This document shows positions 36,585 through 59,339 of a DNA stretch of 64,000 nucleotides, piece by piece (within the stretch, counting starts at the first letter, position 1; each line of letters starts with the position of its first letter). Location of the stretch: NCBI GenBank assembly GCA_964036155.1, contig OZ038423.1, positions 43,663,249-43,727,248 of the forward strand. Reading direction: 5' to 3'. Made by a program: the position numbers and the translations under genes. Origin of the DNA: Diploscapter coronatus (taxonomy: Eukaryota; Nematoda; Chromadorea; Rhabditida; Rhabditidae). A model generated the notes under the pieces. That model worked only from the letters and a program-made list of their open reading frames with translations. It did not search any database and was not told the origin of the DNA.

Positions 36585-38509
36585 GAGAAAATAGTTTCAT
36601 GATCATTATATTCTATGCAGATTTTGTCACCGAAGCCATTCATTTTCACGCTACAGCTATAATTCAGTGAAACATAACTCATTTTGCTAGAAGAGAGTGG
36701 AAGCAGAGTGTTTTCGTATTTTGCTCAGTTTCTGGTTTACGATTTTTTATTGAAAATCGTCACTTTCGTTTGGGATTTCGAAATGCGAATGGGGCGAATT
36801 TTAAATTGCTTCCTTATCTATTTTCGCGCTTCATGATGTTTTTATCGTATTCTGTCTAATTAAAAAGCATTTCTAATAAAGGGCACTCTCTAATAGTGGG
36901 CACCCTTCAAATGCCAGAATTATCCATTACCTAACTCATGTCGTTTTCAGAAAGTGTTTTATAATGTTCTTTAGAATATGTAGTGGATTTAGTCTTGATT
37001 TGAAGTGATTACGATCATTAGGTGAGGGTTATGATGGCTTGAAAATTTCGAATTTTAGAAAATTAAGGGGTTGGAAAATAGAAGGACATGCAGTATTTGC
37101 ATATTTGAACATCGTTGTTCAAACCGTCAAATGACGTAAGAACGATCATATCAGCACTTTCATGACGCAAAGAGCCTCTTTTCGAAATTGTTCAAAATAT
37201 AAATTCCTTTCCTAAAACCATCAACTTTTTTTATATGAATATACACCGATATTTCCTCCTAATTATTTATCGTCATGCATACATATTCTTATGAATCATG
37301 GAATGTATGAAAGCTATTCATCTTTTTGAAAAAGTTCTCGAATACCCTATTGCCCCGCACATATTGAATTTCGCTGCTCATGTGGTTTTTTTGCGTGGAG
37401 TTGTCAGTTTTTGCGACCCTTGCGAGTCCCGTGGGTACTTGCATTCTTCTTCTACTTTCCGTTGTTCCCATTTTCTTCCCCAGTTGTTCCCAGCTGCCCG
37501 TCTCGTTTTTTCCCGCTTTTCTTCGCCTTTTCTTCGACTGCATTTACGATGTGAGAGCCGCTCGCCTTCAATTTCCCACTTCTCGATTTTTCAGATTAAA
37601 GAAAAAGCCTGCAAATCTCGCGCAGGACTAGTCTAGTTTCAGAAATCTGGAAATCAAGCCAAAATGATATCACTGCAAAATTTAGCTTTCTAGAATGTAT
37701 TGAGTTAGCTTTTATCCAAATTAAAAAGTAATTAATGTTTTGAACTCTGAAAATTGTAGATTTTGATAATTCTTGATCTTATATTTGGTCTCGGAGGCCA
37801 CTTTTTTCTTTCTCGATTTGTTTGTGATTTATAGATTTGCGCGATGATAATTTTCCCATTTTCCTTAGATTTTTCAATATCTTGATATCTATGGAGCGCA
37901 TTTTATGTGAATGTCTGCCTTTTCAGAACTCAAAAACCTGCTTCTCAACGGAATAACCTTCGTTTTCTTCTGCTTACTAATATCGTGAGAACATCTTTAG
38001 ATTCAGCCTATTTCTCTGAATTCAAAATTGAATTTTTGGATTTATGTTGCAGAATTGAGTGGGTTGGAGGTCAGACTTCAGAACTTCGTCTATTTATTTA
38101 TTCATAACTAGCGCTAGAATGCCTATCTTATCTTCAAATTAGCACTGAAGTCGATCTTTTAGATCTAGAAAATCCCCTATCTTGATAGATATATTTATTA
38201 TTTCATTTTTCTAGCTTCTAGCCTTTATTTTCCATTATTCATTTCCCTTTCTAATTTGTAGTCTGCTACAATTCTCGTTACCTTGGAATTCTCCGAATCT
38301 TACTATTTCGAAATCTCGTTTCTACGTTAGAATTAGTCTCGAGGGTCGAATTTGTGGTGTTACAAAAGATGATATGATTTTTGGATAACGAAATTTGAAT
38401 TTAGGGGGTACAAAGTGGCTTCCGAATTAAATCACTTCATATTTATTTCCATTTTTACTGACTGAACGATTCACTCAAAACGACAGAGCAGAACGCGACT
38501 GACCCCGAC

Positions 38510-41500
38510 ATGGAGCTATCCGGATTCCGACATCAGGTTCGAGATTAGCTACATTCTTTGAAGAGGCTTTGAGAAACTATTATCACAAAAGGAGAAAGTT
38601 GTATAATAAACTTAGTCGCCCCGTTATTTTGCAACGAGTCTTCTCCAAACCAATTCGAAGTCTTAGCACCTCGAAATAATTCTGTTTGCTTTGAAGTAGT
38701 AGACAACTCGAAGATCAGTTTCCTCTCTTTTCAGTATTTTGCCATTTTGTTTCTTGCTCCTCTTTTATTTCGACTATCTTTCATGAAATAGCCTTTGTAT
38801 AGATAAATTTTGAGATGCAAAGCTATTGAAGAAGGTTCATACTTGTAAAACTATTGGAATGAGTGCAAATGTCATCTTCAAGTTTCCGATGATGTAATCT
38901 GCGATTTCAATCAAAATTCGTGAGTTCTTTCGCTAAAAAACAAACGCGAGGTGATTTTTAATTTTCACGCCTCTTGCGAAGTCGAGTGTTAGTGACAGCC
39001 GGCAGTTGTCGTGATTCGACAAAAACGCGCGAGGAATTCATAGAAATATTTGAGAGATTTTTTGACATTCAAACTAGAGAGAATGATAAGATTTGCGAAA
39101 ATCATGATTATTGGAGTTTATCTGAAGAAAATAACCTTAATGAATGTTTCTCAAGATTAAGATAAAAAAGGATAGCCACAGACGAAGTTATTTTTGGTTA
39201 TCGTAACTTGACACATACTGGAACACTCAATGTAATCGTGAAGTTTAAATTTAGCATTTTCTAAAACCTTAATGCTAATTTCATAATCTTTGACTAGAAA
39301 CAACAGAGAGGATACGCATTATACTCTAGTTTCTAAGTTGAAAGGTTGTTGGATCCAATAATAATTTCCTAAATTTGCAATTTCAGGTAGGTGGCCACTT
39401 CGGTCTGCTGCTGTGCGCCGGCCACGTGGCGAAGCCTCTGAACGCTCGCGAGATGGCCTTCTACATGTCGATGGAGGACAAAATACGACAATTCGTGCCC
39501 CATTTTTGCGGTTAGTCTGAAATTCTTTTATCTGAGAAGTCATGATTTTCTATTAACATGAACTCTGCGAGTATTTTGCTTTACCACTATTGAATACCAT
39601 GCTGAACTTCATGAATCATTTCATTTTCACTTTTATCTGATTCGGTTTATCGAAATCGTGCCATACTTTGCGTACATGATCTTCAGTCAGAACGATTCCG
39701 AACCTTTTTTTCTGAAATAAAAAAAACAAGCATGAATACGCTATGTTTTGAGATTTTACAGCAACTCAGAAAAATGTATTCTCAAGAAGGAACGTTAATA
39801 ATTTTTTTATTTTCGAGAAACTCTGAACTCTGTTGAAATTTTAAGAAATGCGATCTGTGATGGTTGCTTGTTTGAATTTCTACTGATCACCATAGAAATG
39901 AGAATCTTGCAGCAGCTCCAAAGTCATTAGGAACGGCGCAAACTTGCAAATGAATCGTTGAACATTCAACTCCCTTGGAGGGGGATTGGATTTTGAAATG
40001 TCTCGAAAGAAAGGAAAATATGTGCTCTTCATAAAGTTAACGAACAATATTTGAAATGTTGAAGAATTCAAAAGAAACTCTTCACAAAAAACTAATTTTA
40101 CATTAAGGGAATTGATCAGGGTTTAGATAGGTTCAATCAATCTCCCCACCTATTATATTTGATCATTTCTCGCACAATAGGGTATATTTTCTAAGGACAC
40201 TGTAATTATCGTAATCCTCCGATTTAGGCCGCGTTGAAGTGACGGCGACAGTGGATTCGGCGACGGGCCAGCTAACCTTAACCGCCGAGACACCCATTGA
40301 GTGTCACAAGCGAAAGCTCACCTCCAAACATGAAAATGCACTTCTCAGGTACCTGAATTCGAACGATTAATTGAGGGTTGAGATTTTCATAAAATTCGCA
40401 TTCATCATGCAAGTTACAGTGAATTAAAGAAATCTTCTTTAAGTTGAAAAACAATTTGCATTACATGCGTATGTGTACCTCGTTTTTCAATCAAACCGAT
40501 ACCCAGAAGAAGTCCGCATGGTATCTTTTTTCTATACTCTGGCAGCCCTATATCGCTTGATTAGATAGCATGCAACATGGAAAGGGGAAAAGAAATTTCC
40601 ACAAGGGGAGTACTTCACACTGTTGGCACTCTCAAATGAGTATGGTTCGAGAGCTCTACTTTCATCATTTTTGCCAAAAATATTGCATGAAGAAAGATAG
40701 AGAAAAGAAAAGAACCATACAGATTTTTTCGGGGTATCGGCTTGATTGAAAAACGGGTACTTCTCTGTATTCATGCGTTAAAATTGTCTAATGATTTTTC
40801 ATCCTAAGATTTAATTTCGAAATGAAAAGTCTAAATTATACGAAACATTTGATTCCAGGTTCAAACTAGGTGAAAATGGTCGAGTCGTGGTGGACAGCGA
40901 CAAATCGTGGAACCTGTTTGCGGCCCAGTGTCAGAGCAAGGTCGGTAAAATTGGTTATCCTAAAAGTTCGTAATTATTGAGCTATTTTAGGTGGTTTCCA
41001 AGCTACTCGACGGATCACCGCATCTCTTCATGCTCTTCGAGAACATCGTCGCCCAGTACGCTCGACCGTGCGTTCTCGACTTGAAGATTGGAACCAGGTA
41101 ATTTCATCTTCTGAAAAATAACATAGAATGGTCAATACAGGTGTTTCTTAAATGAAAATGTGATTTTGTGATCTTTATAATTACTAACCCTCTCTTAATA
41201 GCATTGTTTCTATTTTGGAAGATATTTCTATTCCGCTTTATAAAATGATGGAGAATTAGCCTGCTCCAATTTCAGGCAGCATGGCGATGACGCTTCCGAA
41301 TCAAAAAGACATCGTCAGCTGATGAAGTGCAAGCAGTCGACGAGCTCTACGCTTGGAGTTAGGATGGTTGGCATGCAGATCTATGAAACTGCTACTAAGG
41401 TAAATTTTTGATTAGATATGAAAAATGCAAGGTCTCCTTGTATGTGAATCATAGCTTAGATAAAATTCGAATGTTGGTATTTTATGTGAGCTAAAAACTT

Positions 41501-42247
41501 CAGACCTACTCGTACGTGGAAAAGCAAGAGGGCCGTCGAATAGACATCGAGTGCTTCCGCGCCTACGTGCAACGATTCGTCAAGACCTGCGGCAGAGCTA
41601 GGGCTTCTAGGCTGAGGCAGAAGTGAGTTTTCTATAATTTATAAATTTTGTAAGCGTAACTTTCTGTGATAATTTTATTTTGAGGATATTTTATTCATGA
41701 TCAGCTAAATTCCCTGAATGAAAGTGATGTTTACAGACTCCGCTTACTCCGCTCGATCCTGGCTGAAACAGACGGCTACCGCTTCTTCTCGTCCTCGATT
41801 CTGATCGCCTTCGATGCAGAAGCAGCCGATTCATCGGCCGACGACGCGGTGCGAGTCCACCTCATCGATTTTGCCAATTCCACTTTCAACGGATTTCTCT
41901 CTGTAAGGTTTTCCCTTTCATTCAAAATTTTGACAATATTATATCCAACAGTCTTCTCAAGAACAAAATAACTTAAAATTTGATGCTTCTGATATGAAGA
42001 ATAGTTTGTACAGATTAGATTATTTCTGGTGAATGAATAGATATTATTTACCATCTAAAATTTGCAGGACCTCCCCTACACGGGAATGGACGAGGGATGT
42101 CTTCTGGGCATCGACAGCATCCTCGAGGCGATGGAGCCGCAGCCGCACGAACACACTCTCCAGCAACAGAAGTCGAGCGACAAGGGGAAGGAGAAAAGCC
42201 CCAAGCAGAGCAACAACGACGCTGCACAGCCGCAGACCGCCTCCTGA
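38510..42247 (+). CDS. Inositol hexakisphosphate kinase (IP6K-type)
   Basis: IP6Ks pyrophosphorylate inositol hexakisphosphate to make inositol pyrophosphates. Nine exons: MELSGFRHQ (38510-38536), then after an 850-bp intron [19 protein letters not shown] (from about 39387), [26 protein letters not shown], and the inositol-binding PxxxDxKxG motif as [11 protein letters not shown] (about 41068-41099). [20 protein letters not shown] (about 41327-41385) is the IP6K-type motif. The C-terminal catalytic part has [12 protein letters not shown] and HLIDFAN, with the metal-binding IDF. The last exon has [12 protein letters not shown] and ends in a Gln/Lys-rich tail, stop at 42245-42247. About 355 residues. 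The ATG at 38510 is the first in frame after a stop and is spliced exactly to VGGH. IP multikinase is the alternative; the VGGH and STSSTLGVR motifs favour IP6K. Confidence 0.9.
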
Positions 42248-44082
42248 AAAACGGACAAACTACCGAATGAAAACTTAAAAAGCAACGAAAATTACAAATT
42301 TCATCAAAACCCAGAGATTTTAGCAATATTCTAGTTCCCAAGAAAATGTCTACATTTTGAACCCGAATTTTAGGATATTGCACTCTCTATGAATTGATAA
42401 GGAGATGTTCCAGAAGATGGTGAAATTCGTAATTTTTGATAGCTCACTAAAATTCTAACCAAGAAAAGAACAACATAATGCAATACACTGATTAGAAAAC
42501 GATCTAATGAAAAATAACCCAATTTTAAATTATCTGAGAGGGGAAAAATTAGCTTTCAAACTTGTATTGGATGGTGAAAAATGCTGATTACTTGTGAATT
42601 TGCCTAAGACCTACTTCTTGAACATTAATCAATTACTGTCATTGCTCTAAATCTGCTAGATATCAAATTATATCAAACTCTGAATTGTCCCCACATTAGA
42701 GCTATTTGAAATCCGTCGAACTATTGTCATTCCTCACGTTGTATCATTTTCTATCCAAATTATTATGGTTGTGCTAAAGTTTTGCGAATTTACGTTCGGG
42801 TCCAAACACTTTACCATTAATTCATAGTAAATCAAATTTTATGTGGACTTTCTTCTAGCCATAAGAAATGTCGGAAATACAATTTTATCAAAATTCTGCT
42901 ACCCAATGAAAACTAAATTATTCGGAAAAAGAAGGGGTAGCAAAATTACGTTTTTTGTATTTCAATTTTCTAAATTGCCTAAGTTTGTAAACAATACATA
43001 AATCTTCTAGACGATCTCATTGATTATCGCATCATCCTTAAAATAATCCTTTTCTTTTTTCCACTTTCGTATTCGGATTTGAATGTCTCGAAGTGCGAGG
43101 ATAAGCCTTTAGCCTCGCACTTGACAGAGTGGATGGAGACTTTTCTCAGCGCACTCAAAGCCTCGGAATCGATATATATATATAATTCCATGTACTTCAT
43201 CTCATATCTTATCATGTATAGTAGGTAGTTGATAAGAGTAATTTTGGGTGTTCAAGAACATTTCGAGTGAGAGGTGATTTGTAAAAGAAATTGCTGAGAA
43301 TTTGGGAACTCCCATAAATTGTTACAAATCGCCCAGACCCGAATATTTCCTTTCTATTTTTCACATTAACCTAAAATAATAGGCTAAACTGGTGTAAAAT
43401 CCTAATTTTTATGATATCTGAACCTCCAAAATTTCCCTCATCAAAATTTATCGAAATTAAAAAAATATATTTTTATTGATAACCGTTGATTTCTCATGGT
43501 TTATACCGATTTACCTTTGAAGAATTTTACCTTGTCTCTAGTCAAAAACACTCAGACACACTTTGTTCTCCTACCGTTCTCATTCACTTAATCCGGCCTA
43601 CAGTAATCCGAAAATTTGCTTATTTAATTTTTATTTTGTTATTTTTACCTGCAAACTTTTTCTTGGTTTGAATTTGATAAATGACGTATAAAAATTCGAG
43701 ATAAAATATTGCATGAGTTCGAAGAAAGAAATATGTGTGATTATCGCGAATGCTTCTGAAACGTGCAGTAAACCAATGTCCCCTCCAATGCTAAACCGAT
43801 TCGCCCCTGTCTAATCTCGGTTAAACGAGGCTAAAACCAACTAAAAATTATACGGATGTCTAGAAGGGAACTAGATCTACAACTTTGAGTAAAAATATTT
43901 GGGAATAACTAATATTTAAAAGGACACGCTCCATTTTCAGTTTGTAAGCTTTTCCTTACTATTTTGTGATTATTATGACGCAATGCTGTAGCAGGTGTCA
44001 GAACGTTTGGGTAGGTAGTTTATCCATCCAGATAAGTAGATCTCAATCCCTTCTAGACATCTACAAACATACAAATTTGCTA
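42248..44082. other. Intergenic
   Basis: 3' flank of the IP6K-type gene up to the transposon. No gene seen. A short hairpin, AGTGCGAGG paired with CCTCGCACT, lies at about 43094-43123. Confidence 0.5.
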
Positions 44083-45385
44083 CAGGGTGCGGACAAATTA
44101 TGGAGGCACTTGCTAAAACGTCTATTTTTCGCGAAGCGCGCAGAGTTTACACGTTATTTTTATTTTTTCGTCATTATCTTGTATTTCGTGATCATTTTCA
44201 TATATTATTTACCACTAATAAAATTTTTATTCAGAATGGTAGCCCCGAGTTCAAAGCGATCCACTATCATCACATTGCATCAGGCTGGGCATCAAACGAA
44301 AGACATCGTCAAACTGCTGAAAATCAGTCGAAAGACGGTCCAGAAGGCTGTAAAACGGTTCAAGGAGACTGGATCTACTGCTGACCGTCCAGGAAGAGGC
44401 AAAAAAAAGAGTGTGAGGACGGAACAGAACAAGAAAAAACTTCGCGAGATGATTCGACGAAATCCCCGAAGATCCATGCGAAAAATGGCCAAAAAATTGG
44501 AAATCGATGAAAAATCGGTCAGAACCATCATCAGGAAGGACTTGGGGCTCAACTCTTACAGAATCCAAAAAGTCCACGAACTTACGGACAAAATGATGTC
44601 AAACAGACTTGAAAGATGTCGACAGCTTCGCGAGAGGTTTTCTTCGGCACGCTACAAAGCGATAATTTTCTCGGATGAGAAAATATTCACAATCGAGCCT
44701 TTCACGAATCGTCAAAATGATCACATCCTGTCCCCAAACGTCTCCTCTGCTAATTCCAATGGCAAACTGATCGGAAGACGTGCTCATCCTCAGTCAATCC
44801 CGGTTTGGGCGGCTACCGCCTATCATGAAAAGTCCTCCCTCGTGTTCGTCCCCCAGAACGCCAAGATCAACACCGAAACCTATCAAATCTTATTTAAAAT
44901 AAAGCTCTTATTCCCTGGACCAAAATCCATTTTAAATCCTGTCCCTCCTGCTTTCAGCAGGATTCGGCTCCTTCCCACAAGTCAAAATCTACTCAATCCT
45001 TCTGCAAAATTCACTTCGCAGATTTCATCTCCTCTTCCGAATGACCCTCCAACAGCCCTGATTTGAACCCATTGGATTATTCCATTTGGTAATACTTTGA
45101 GACCAAGGCCTGCTCTACTCCCCACAAAAGTTTCGGCTTCTTGAAGTCTTTCCTTGTCGAAGCATGAGACAAAATGTCCAATGACTAGTTGCGTGCCGTC
45201 ATCGATGCCTTCCTCGAGCGACTCAAGGCCTGTATCAACGCTAAAGGCGGCCATTTCGAAAACTCTTAGTTGATTTTTTATCGTTATGTTATCAATAAAT
45301 TATTTTTAAAATTTGAACTCGATTACTTCAATATTTCGGGTTAAATCCCAATTTATCGGTGCCTCCATAATTTGTCCGCACCCTG
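44083..45385 (+). mobile_element. maT-type mariner element
   Basis: 1303-bp element with perfect 27-bp terminal inverted repeats beginning CAGGGTGCGGACAAATTATG, flanked by TA on both sides (44081-44082 and 45386-45387), the target duplication of the Tc1/mariner superfamily. It inserted between the IP6K-type and WWP-1 genes. It carries one broken transposase. Confidence 0.95.
44236..45269 (+). pseudogene. maT-type transposase, inactivated
   Basis: Cut-and-paste transposase remnant. The N-terminal helix-turn-helix region (TIITLHQAGHQTKDIVKLLK, then SRKTVQKAVKRFKETG and GRGKKK) and the first catalytic Asp (IIFSDEKIFTIE, about 44665-44700) read in one frame. A frameshift at about 44890-44940 moves the second Asp (FQQDSAPSHKS) and the third (NSPDLNPLDYSIW) to another frame, where in-frame stops also occur (about 45045, 45090, 45168). 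Counting 37 residues between the second and third Asp gives the DD37D spacing of maT elements rather than DD34D or DD34E. The end reads HFENS. The intact inverted repeats mean it could still be mobilised in trans. Confidence 0.92.
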
Positions 45386-46624
45386 TACTTTTATTTCACC
45401 CAGATTAGGCAGGGCGAACTGAGTTAGGATTGAAGTGCATTTTGATTTATTTACGCATTTTAGAGGCATTCGCAATAGTCAAAATTTAGAGTTAGTGAAA
45501 AATCGCAAAAAAAAAAAAAAAAAATGAGTAAGAAGTGCGAGAGAAACGGTAAAGCTCGTGTTTATTTTGCCCTTTTCTACTCTCTCAATTCTGTTTGCTC
45601 TCTCGCCGACCAGACAGCGAGAGTGCGCTGCGTAAAACGCTTCGCATCGCATGGAAAAGAGCGAGCAGCGGTCGGCAGAGTTCTAGTTCTATCTCAACCT
45701 AAAATTTCTGATTTATTTTAATTGCCCTCATAATTATCATTCGTTGCCCAATTATCTTGGTATTTACTTTCTATAATATAATTGGCTGGTTAATTAGTAG
45801 ATTTTGAGAGTTTTTGAGTTCATTGGTGAGTTTTTGATGAATTGATTGTTCACTATCGATTGTTTTTGGGCGGCAATCAGATCGAGTGGCCGATAATCAG
45901 GAACTATTTTTGGAATCACATACCAGCCGGTTTCGTATTTGCGTACTTTAACATGGGGCGAGAGAATTTTCATAATATTCGCTATTTTTGCGAGATTTTT
46001 CCACTGATAGTCTGCCTCTATCAAGGCTATCAGTTTTGTTTTTCGCCTGAATTTTTATCGTCCTAGTTCTGCTGAAATTCGGGCTGGATGAAATGCCTGG
46101 AATGTCAGACACGTTTATCGATTTTCACAAGACTCGATATTTTCGGTCGATTTTTAGGAAATTTTTGGGTCACGTGATAGAAATTTTGACCAATTTTTGA
46201 AATGTGTTCTTCTTTTCTTATGTTATTTCATCGAGTTACGAAATTAATCAATACTATGACTCTTTTTATTAAACGTTATCATCAAATTGAACCATAATTC
46301 GATCAAATTGATAACGATTCTCCTACAAAAAATTTTACCAACTAGCGCTTATCAAGTCCAAAAAATTCCTATCGATTTTTCTCCCAAAACGTCTAGCAAC
46401 TTCTCTTCAAATGATCGATTTTCGCATTAGCGTTGTTTTTCATCGTGTTCCTAGCATTTTTCAGAATCGTTGATTTTTCTCGAACTAAATTAGGGCTTCT
46501 TGGAAAGTTCATCCACTTTTCGTCTTTAACGAAATTTTTCAGCATCAAAAGGGGCCGAACTTTCCAAAATGTCTAAAAATCGAAACAAATTGAGATATTT
46601 TTAGTCATCCCCTTCGTCGGCTGG
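45386..46624. promoter_or_regulatory. Upstream region of WWP-1
   Basis: No gene. An A17-19 run at about 45508 is followed by a stretch with CTCTCTCAATTCTG, CTCTCTCGCC and GCGAGAGTGCGC (about 45575-45640), GC-richer than its surroundings and promoter-like. A TATTTTTAG acceptor ends at 46604, 21 bases before the ATG, a candidate trans-splice site. Confidence 0.4.
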
Positions 46625-55007
<8,383 letters not shown>

Positions 55008-56730
55008 AATGAGGCAAACCGCTTACCACTCGAGAGAGATAGAAAGAGACCGGTTCTGAAGGAAGAATGGTTTAAGTTGTGATATCAGTATTATAAAATT
55101 ACTGAAAATGGATGAACCAATCTTTTTTTTCTAAAATTCTAAACAGCGAAAGTTGATATCTTGATATCATAACTTTTCCAGGTTCCAACCCCCATTTCCC
55201 TTCCTCAATTCGTCGCGCAACTCTAAAGCATAGGGTTCCTCAGAAAACCTCATTTTAAAAATAAATAAACCTTAAAATTCAGCGGATATACAAACATTTT
55301 TCGTCGCTTTTTGGTGACGTTTTCATGCAAATCTGGTCGTTTAGAATTGTTGAGAATTTCAAGTCTTATCATATTATGGGTTCGAAGAAAGATGAAACTA
55401 TGTAAAAATTAATTTAGTTGTTAATTTTTAAAGGATTATACAACTTTGTAAATTGCATCGTCTTTCTTTGGAATCCCCTTAAAATTATTATCCAACTTCT
55501 ATCAGTCTTATCAAATTTTATCGATTTGTCAAGGTCCGTAAGGTTGTACATTTGTTGATGGTTCTATCAGAAAGCAACCACTCGAATGCTCAAAATTCAC
55601 TTTTTTGTCCTCGGATTTTTTACTTTTACCCCAAAAATCTTTGTCGACTTTTTCTTCGCGTAAATTTTATACATAGTGCTAACTTCTCATTGAAGGACTT
55701 ATTCGCTACTTATTCTTTCAAGGTTACGATAGAGGACGGTTTTTAAAATATCGTAATCGTGAAATAATTTGACATTTTTGATGCATAGAATTTGTGTATT
55801 TATTGGAATTTTCGCTCTTTTATGGTGTGATATATTCTTCATCTAATTTCCATTGTACATTTTCTAGATTTGAAGTTGACAGCACTTCGGCCGTGTATTT
55901 TAGAAAATAACGTCAGTTTATTCTGTTATTCATTAAAAAGTAGAAAATTAGTCTGAAAAAAGAATAAAATGACGCGAAAATTGATACTTTTCATTATCGT
56001 TGATCGCTTCTAATCTGCAGTATTTCTCTGTGATCAAATTTGACAAAAACGGCGAAAAGCGCACAAATTTGCGACTTTATGACGAGTTTCATTCACAGGC
56101 CAAATTATTCTTGAAAAAATCGACGAAAACCGTACTAGTGAAGGGACACTTGTCGAAAATCACTTATTTTCGCTATTTTTAATGCCGTCATTTCTGACTT
56201 TGTTGTGTCCGGTATTCCAACTTTTCCTTTTATTTTCTCCTAAAATTTCATGAATTTTTGAATTATTCTAATTTTTCAAGTGAGCTACTGTAGAAGCACG
56301 ATATCGTGATATGCGGATAGAGGGTGTCTTTGATAATACTTCATTATTTTTTCGGCGAAAATTTCGAGTGCCCGAGAATATTTTCCGCTGGCCTAAAATA
56401 TCCATTTTCATTATTTCCTTCCAAAAACTGTCAGGATTATTCTAGAATGTTTTATCGCGAATTTGCTGGATTCATTGTGTGTCTTGAATTATCGTCGATT
56501 AGTAAGAATTTAAAAGAAAACTTGCATTTTTGTTTCTGGAAAATACTGGTTCATATCCAGTCGAATATCTCGGATTTTTATCGATTTTTTTTGAGAAAAT
56601 TACTTCGATAATGGATGACAAAGTCTCGTCGAAGTTGAGAATTTTTATTTTTTCGAGAGAAAAATGATGATTTATAACTTCAGGGTTAACTCAACTTTTC
56701 CCCACGTTCAAAATTCCGCCGCACACCAAA
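55008..56730. other. Intergenic between WWP-1 and NAC alpha
   Basis: Same-strand gap of 1.7 kb with AATAAATAAA at about 55258, a plausible polyadenylation signal. No gene seen. TAACTTCAG ends at 56683, 48 bases before the NAC alpha ATG, a probable spliced-leader acceptor. The spacing is far longer than in a typical nematode operon. Confidence 0.5.
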
Positions 56731-58716
<1,986 letters not shown>

Positions 58717-59339
58717 TCCAAAGGTGGACGAGGCTAAGGTCTGGAAGCGGAGCCAATTTGCAAACTATCAGCATGGTCATTCTCACCTCATTCCTCCCTT
58801 TCCTCTTTTTCTCTCAATAATTGTTTCTGGTTGATCTTTGAGAAATTTTAAGTTTTCTTGCGTTGTTGCTAATTCTTGTTTTTCTCTTGCTTTCAATTTT
58901 TGGTAAAAATCTCCACTCCTATTAAAATTTTCTTATAGAAGTGTGCTGTTTTGTTGAGTTCTGTCAATCATTGAACTACCATACAACTTTTATGAGAAAA
59001 TAAATCTTCAATCGAGTGAAGAAATTGTACTTTATTTTCAACAAGGAGTGATTATTTAGGCAATAAGTTAGATATCGATTGATTTTTGGAAGCTGATGAT
59101 ATGATGAACATTGAATGAAGTAACGAGTAGTATCGTCGCCAAATGATGATGATGATCTAAAATATCGCTGAATTATAGAATTTAAGATCTTAAGTCTAAT
59201 CAAAAGCATGAGTTTTCATTTAGTTATTTTGGTCGAATTACAACTAATTTCGACTCGTAAAAAGTCCTAACAAATAATTACTAGTTAGATTTCTATGAAA
59301 TTGTGAATACCGTACCTGGAGAAGCTCCGGAGGCCCACA
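58717..59339. other. Convergent intergenic region
   Basis: 3' flanks of NAC alpha (+) and the first small peptide gene (-). No gene seen. Confidence 0.55.

Larger units (their letters stand above)
31945..38509. other. 6.6-kb gap between divergent syntrophin and IP6K genes
   Basis: No exon I can support on either strand. Content: AT-rich DNA, a purine-rich then pyrimidine-rich block at 33110-33440, a hairpin element at 36497-36584 and a CT-rich stretch at about 37380-37600. The scattered open frames (for example 112 codons at 37298-37636) have no codon, splice or domain support. Non-coding 5' exons of either gene could lie here. Confidence 0.5.

Noticed and set aside
37298..37636. 112-codon plus-strand open frame upstream of the IP6K-type gene
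   Set aside because: CT-rich sequence open in several frames; composition explains it, and IP6K coding starts cleanly at 38510.
43966..44235. N-terminal extension of the transposase frame
   Set aside because: It crosses the left terminal repeat of the transposon and host DNA, so it cannot be part of the original protein; start taken at 44236.
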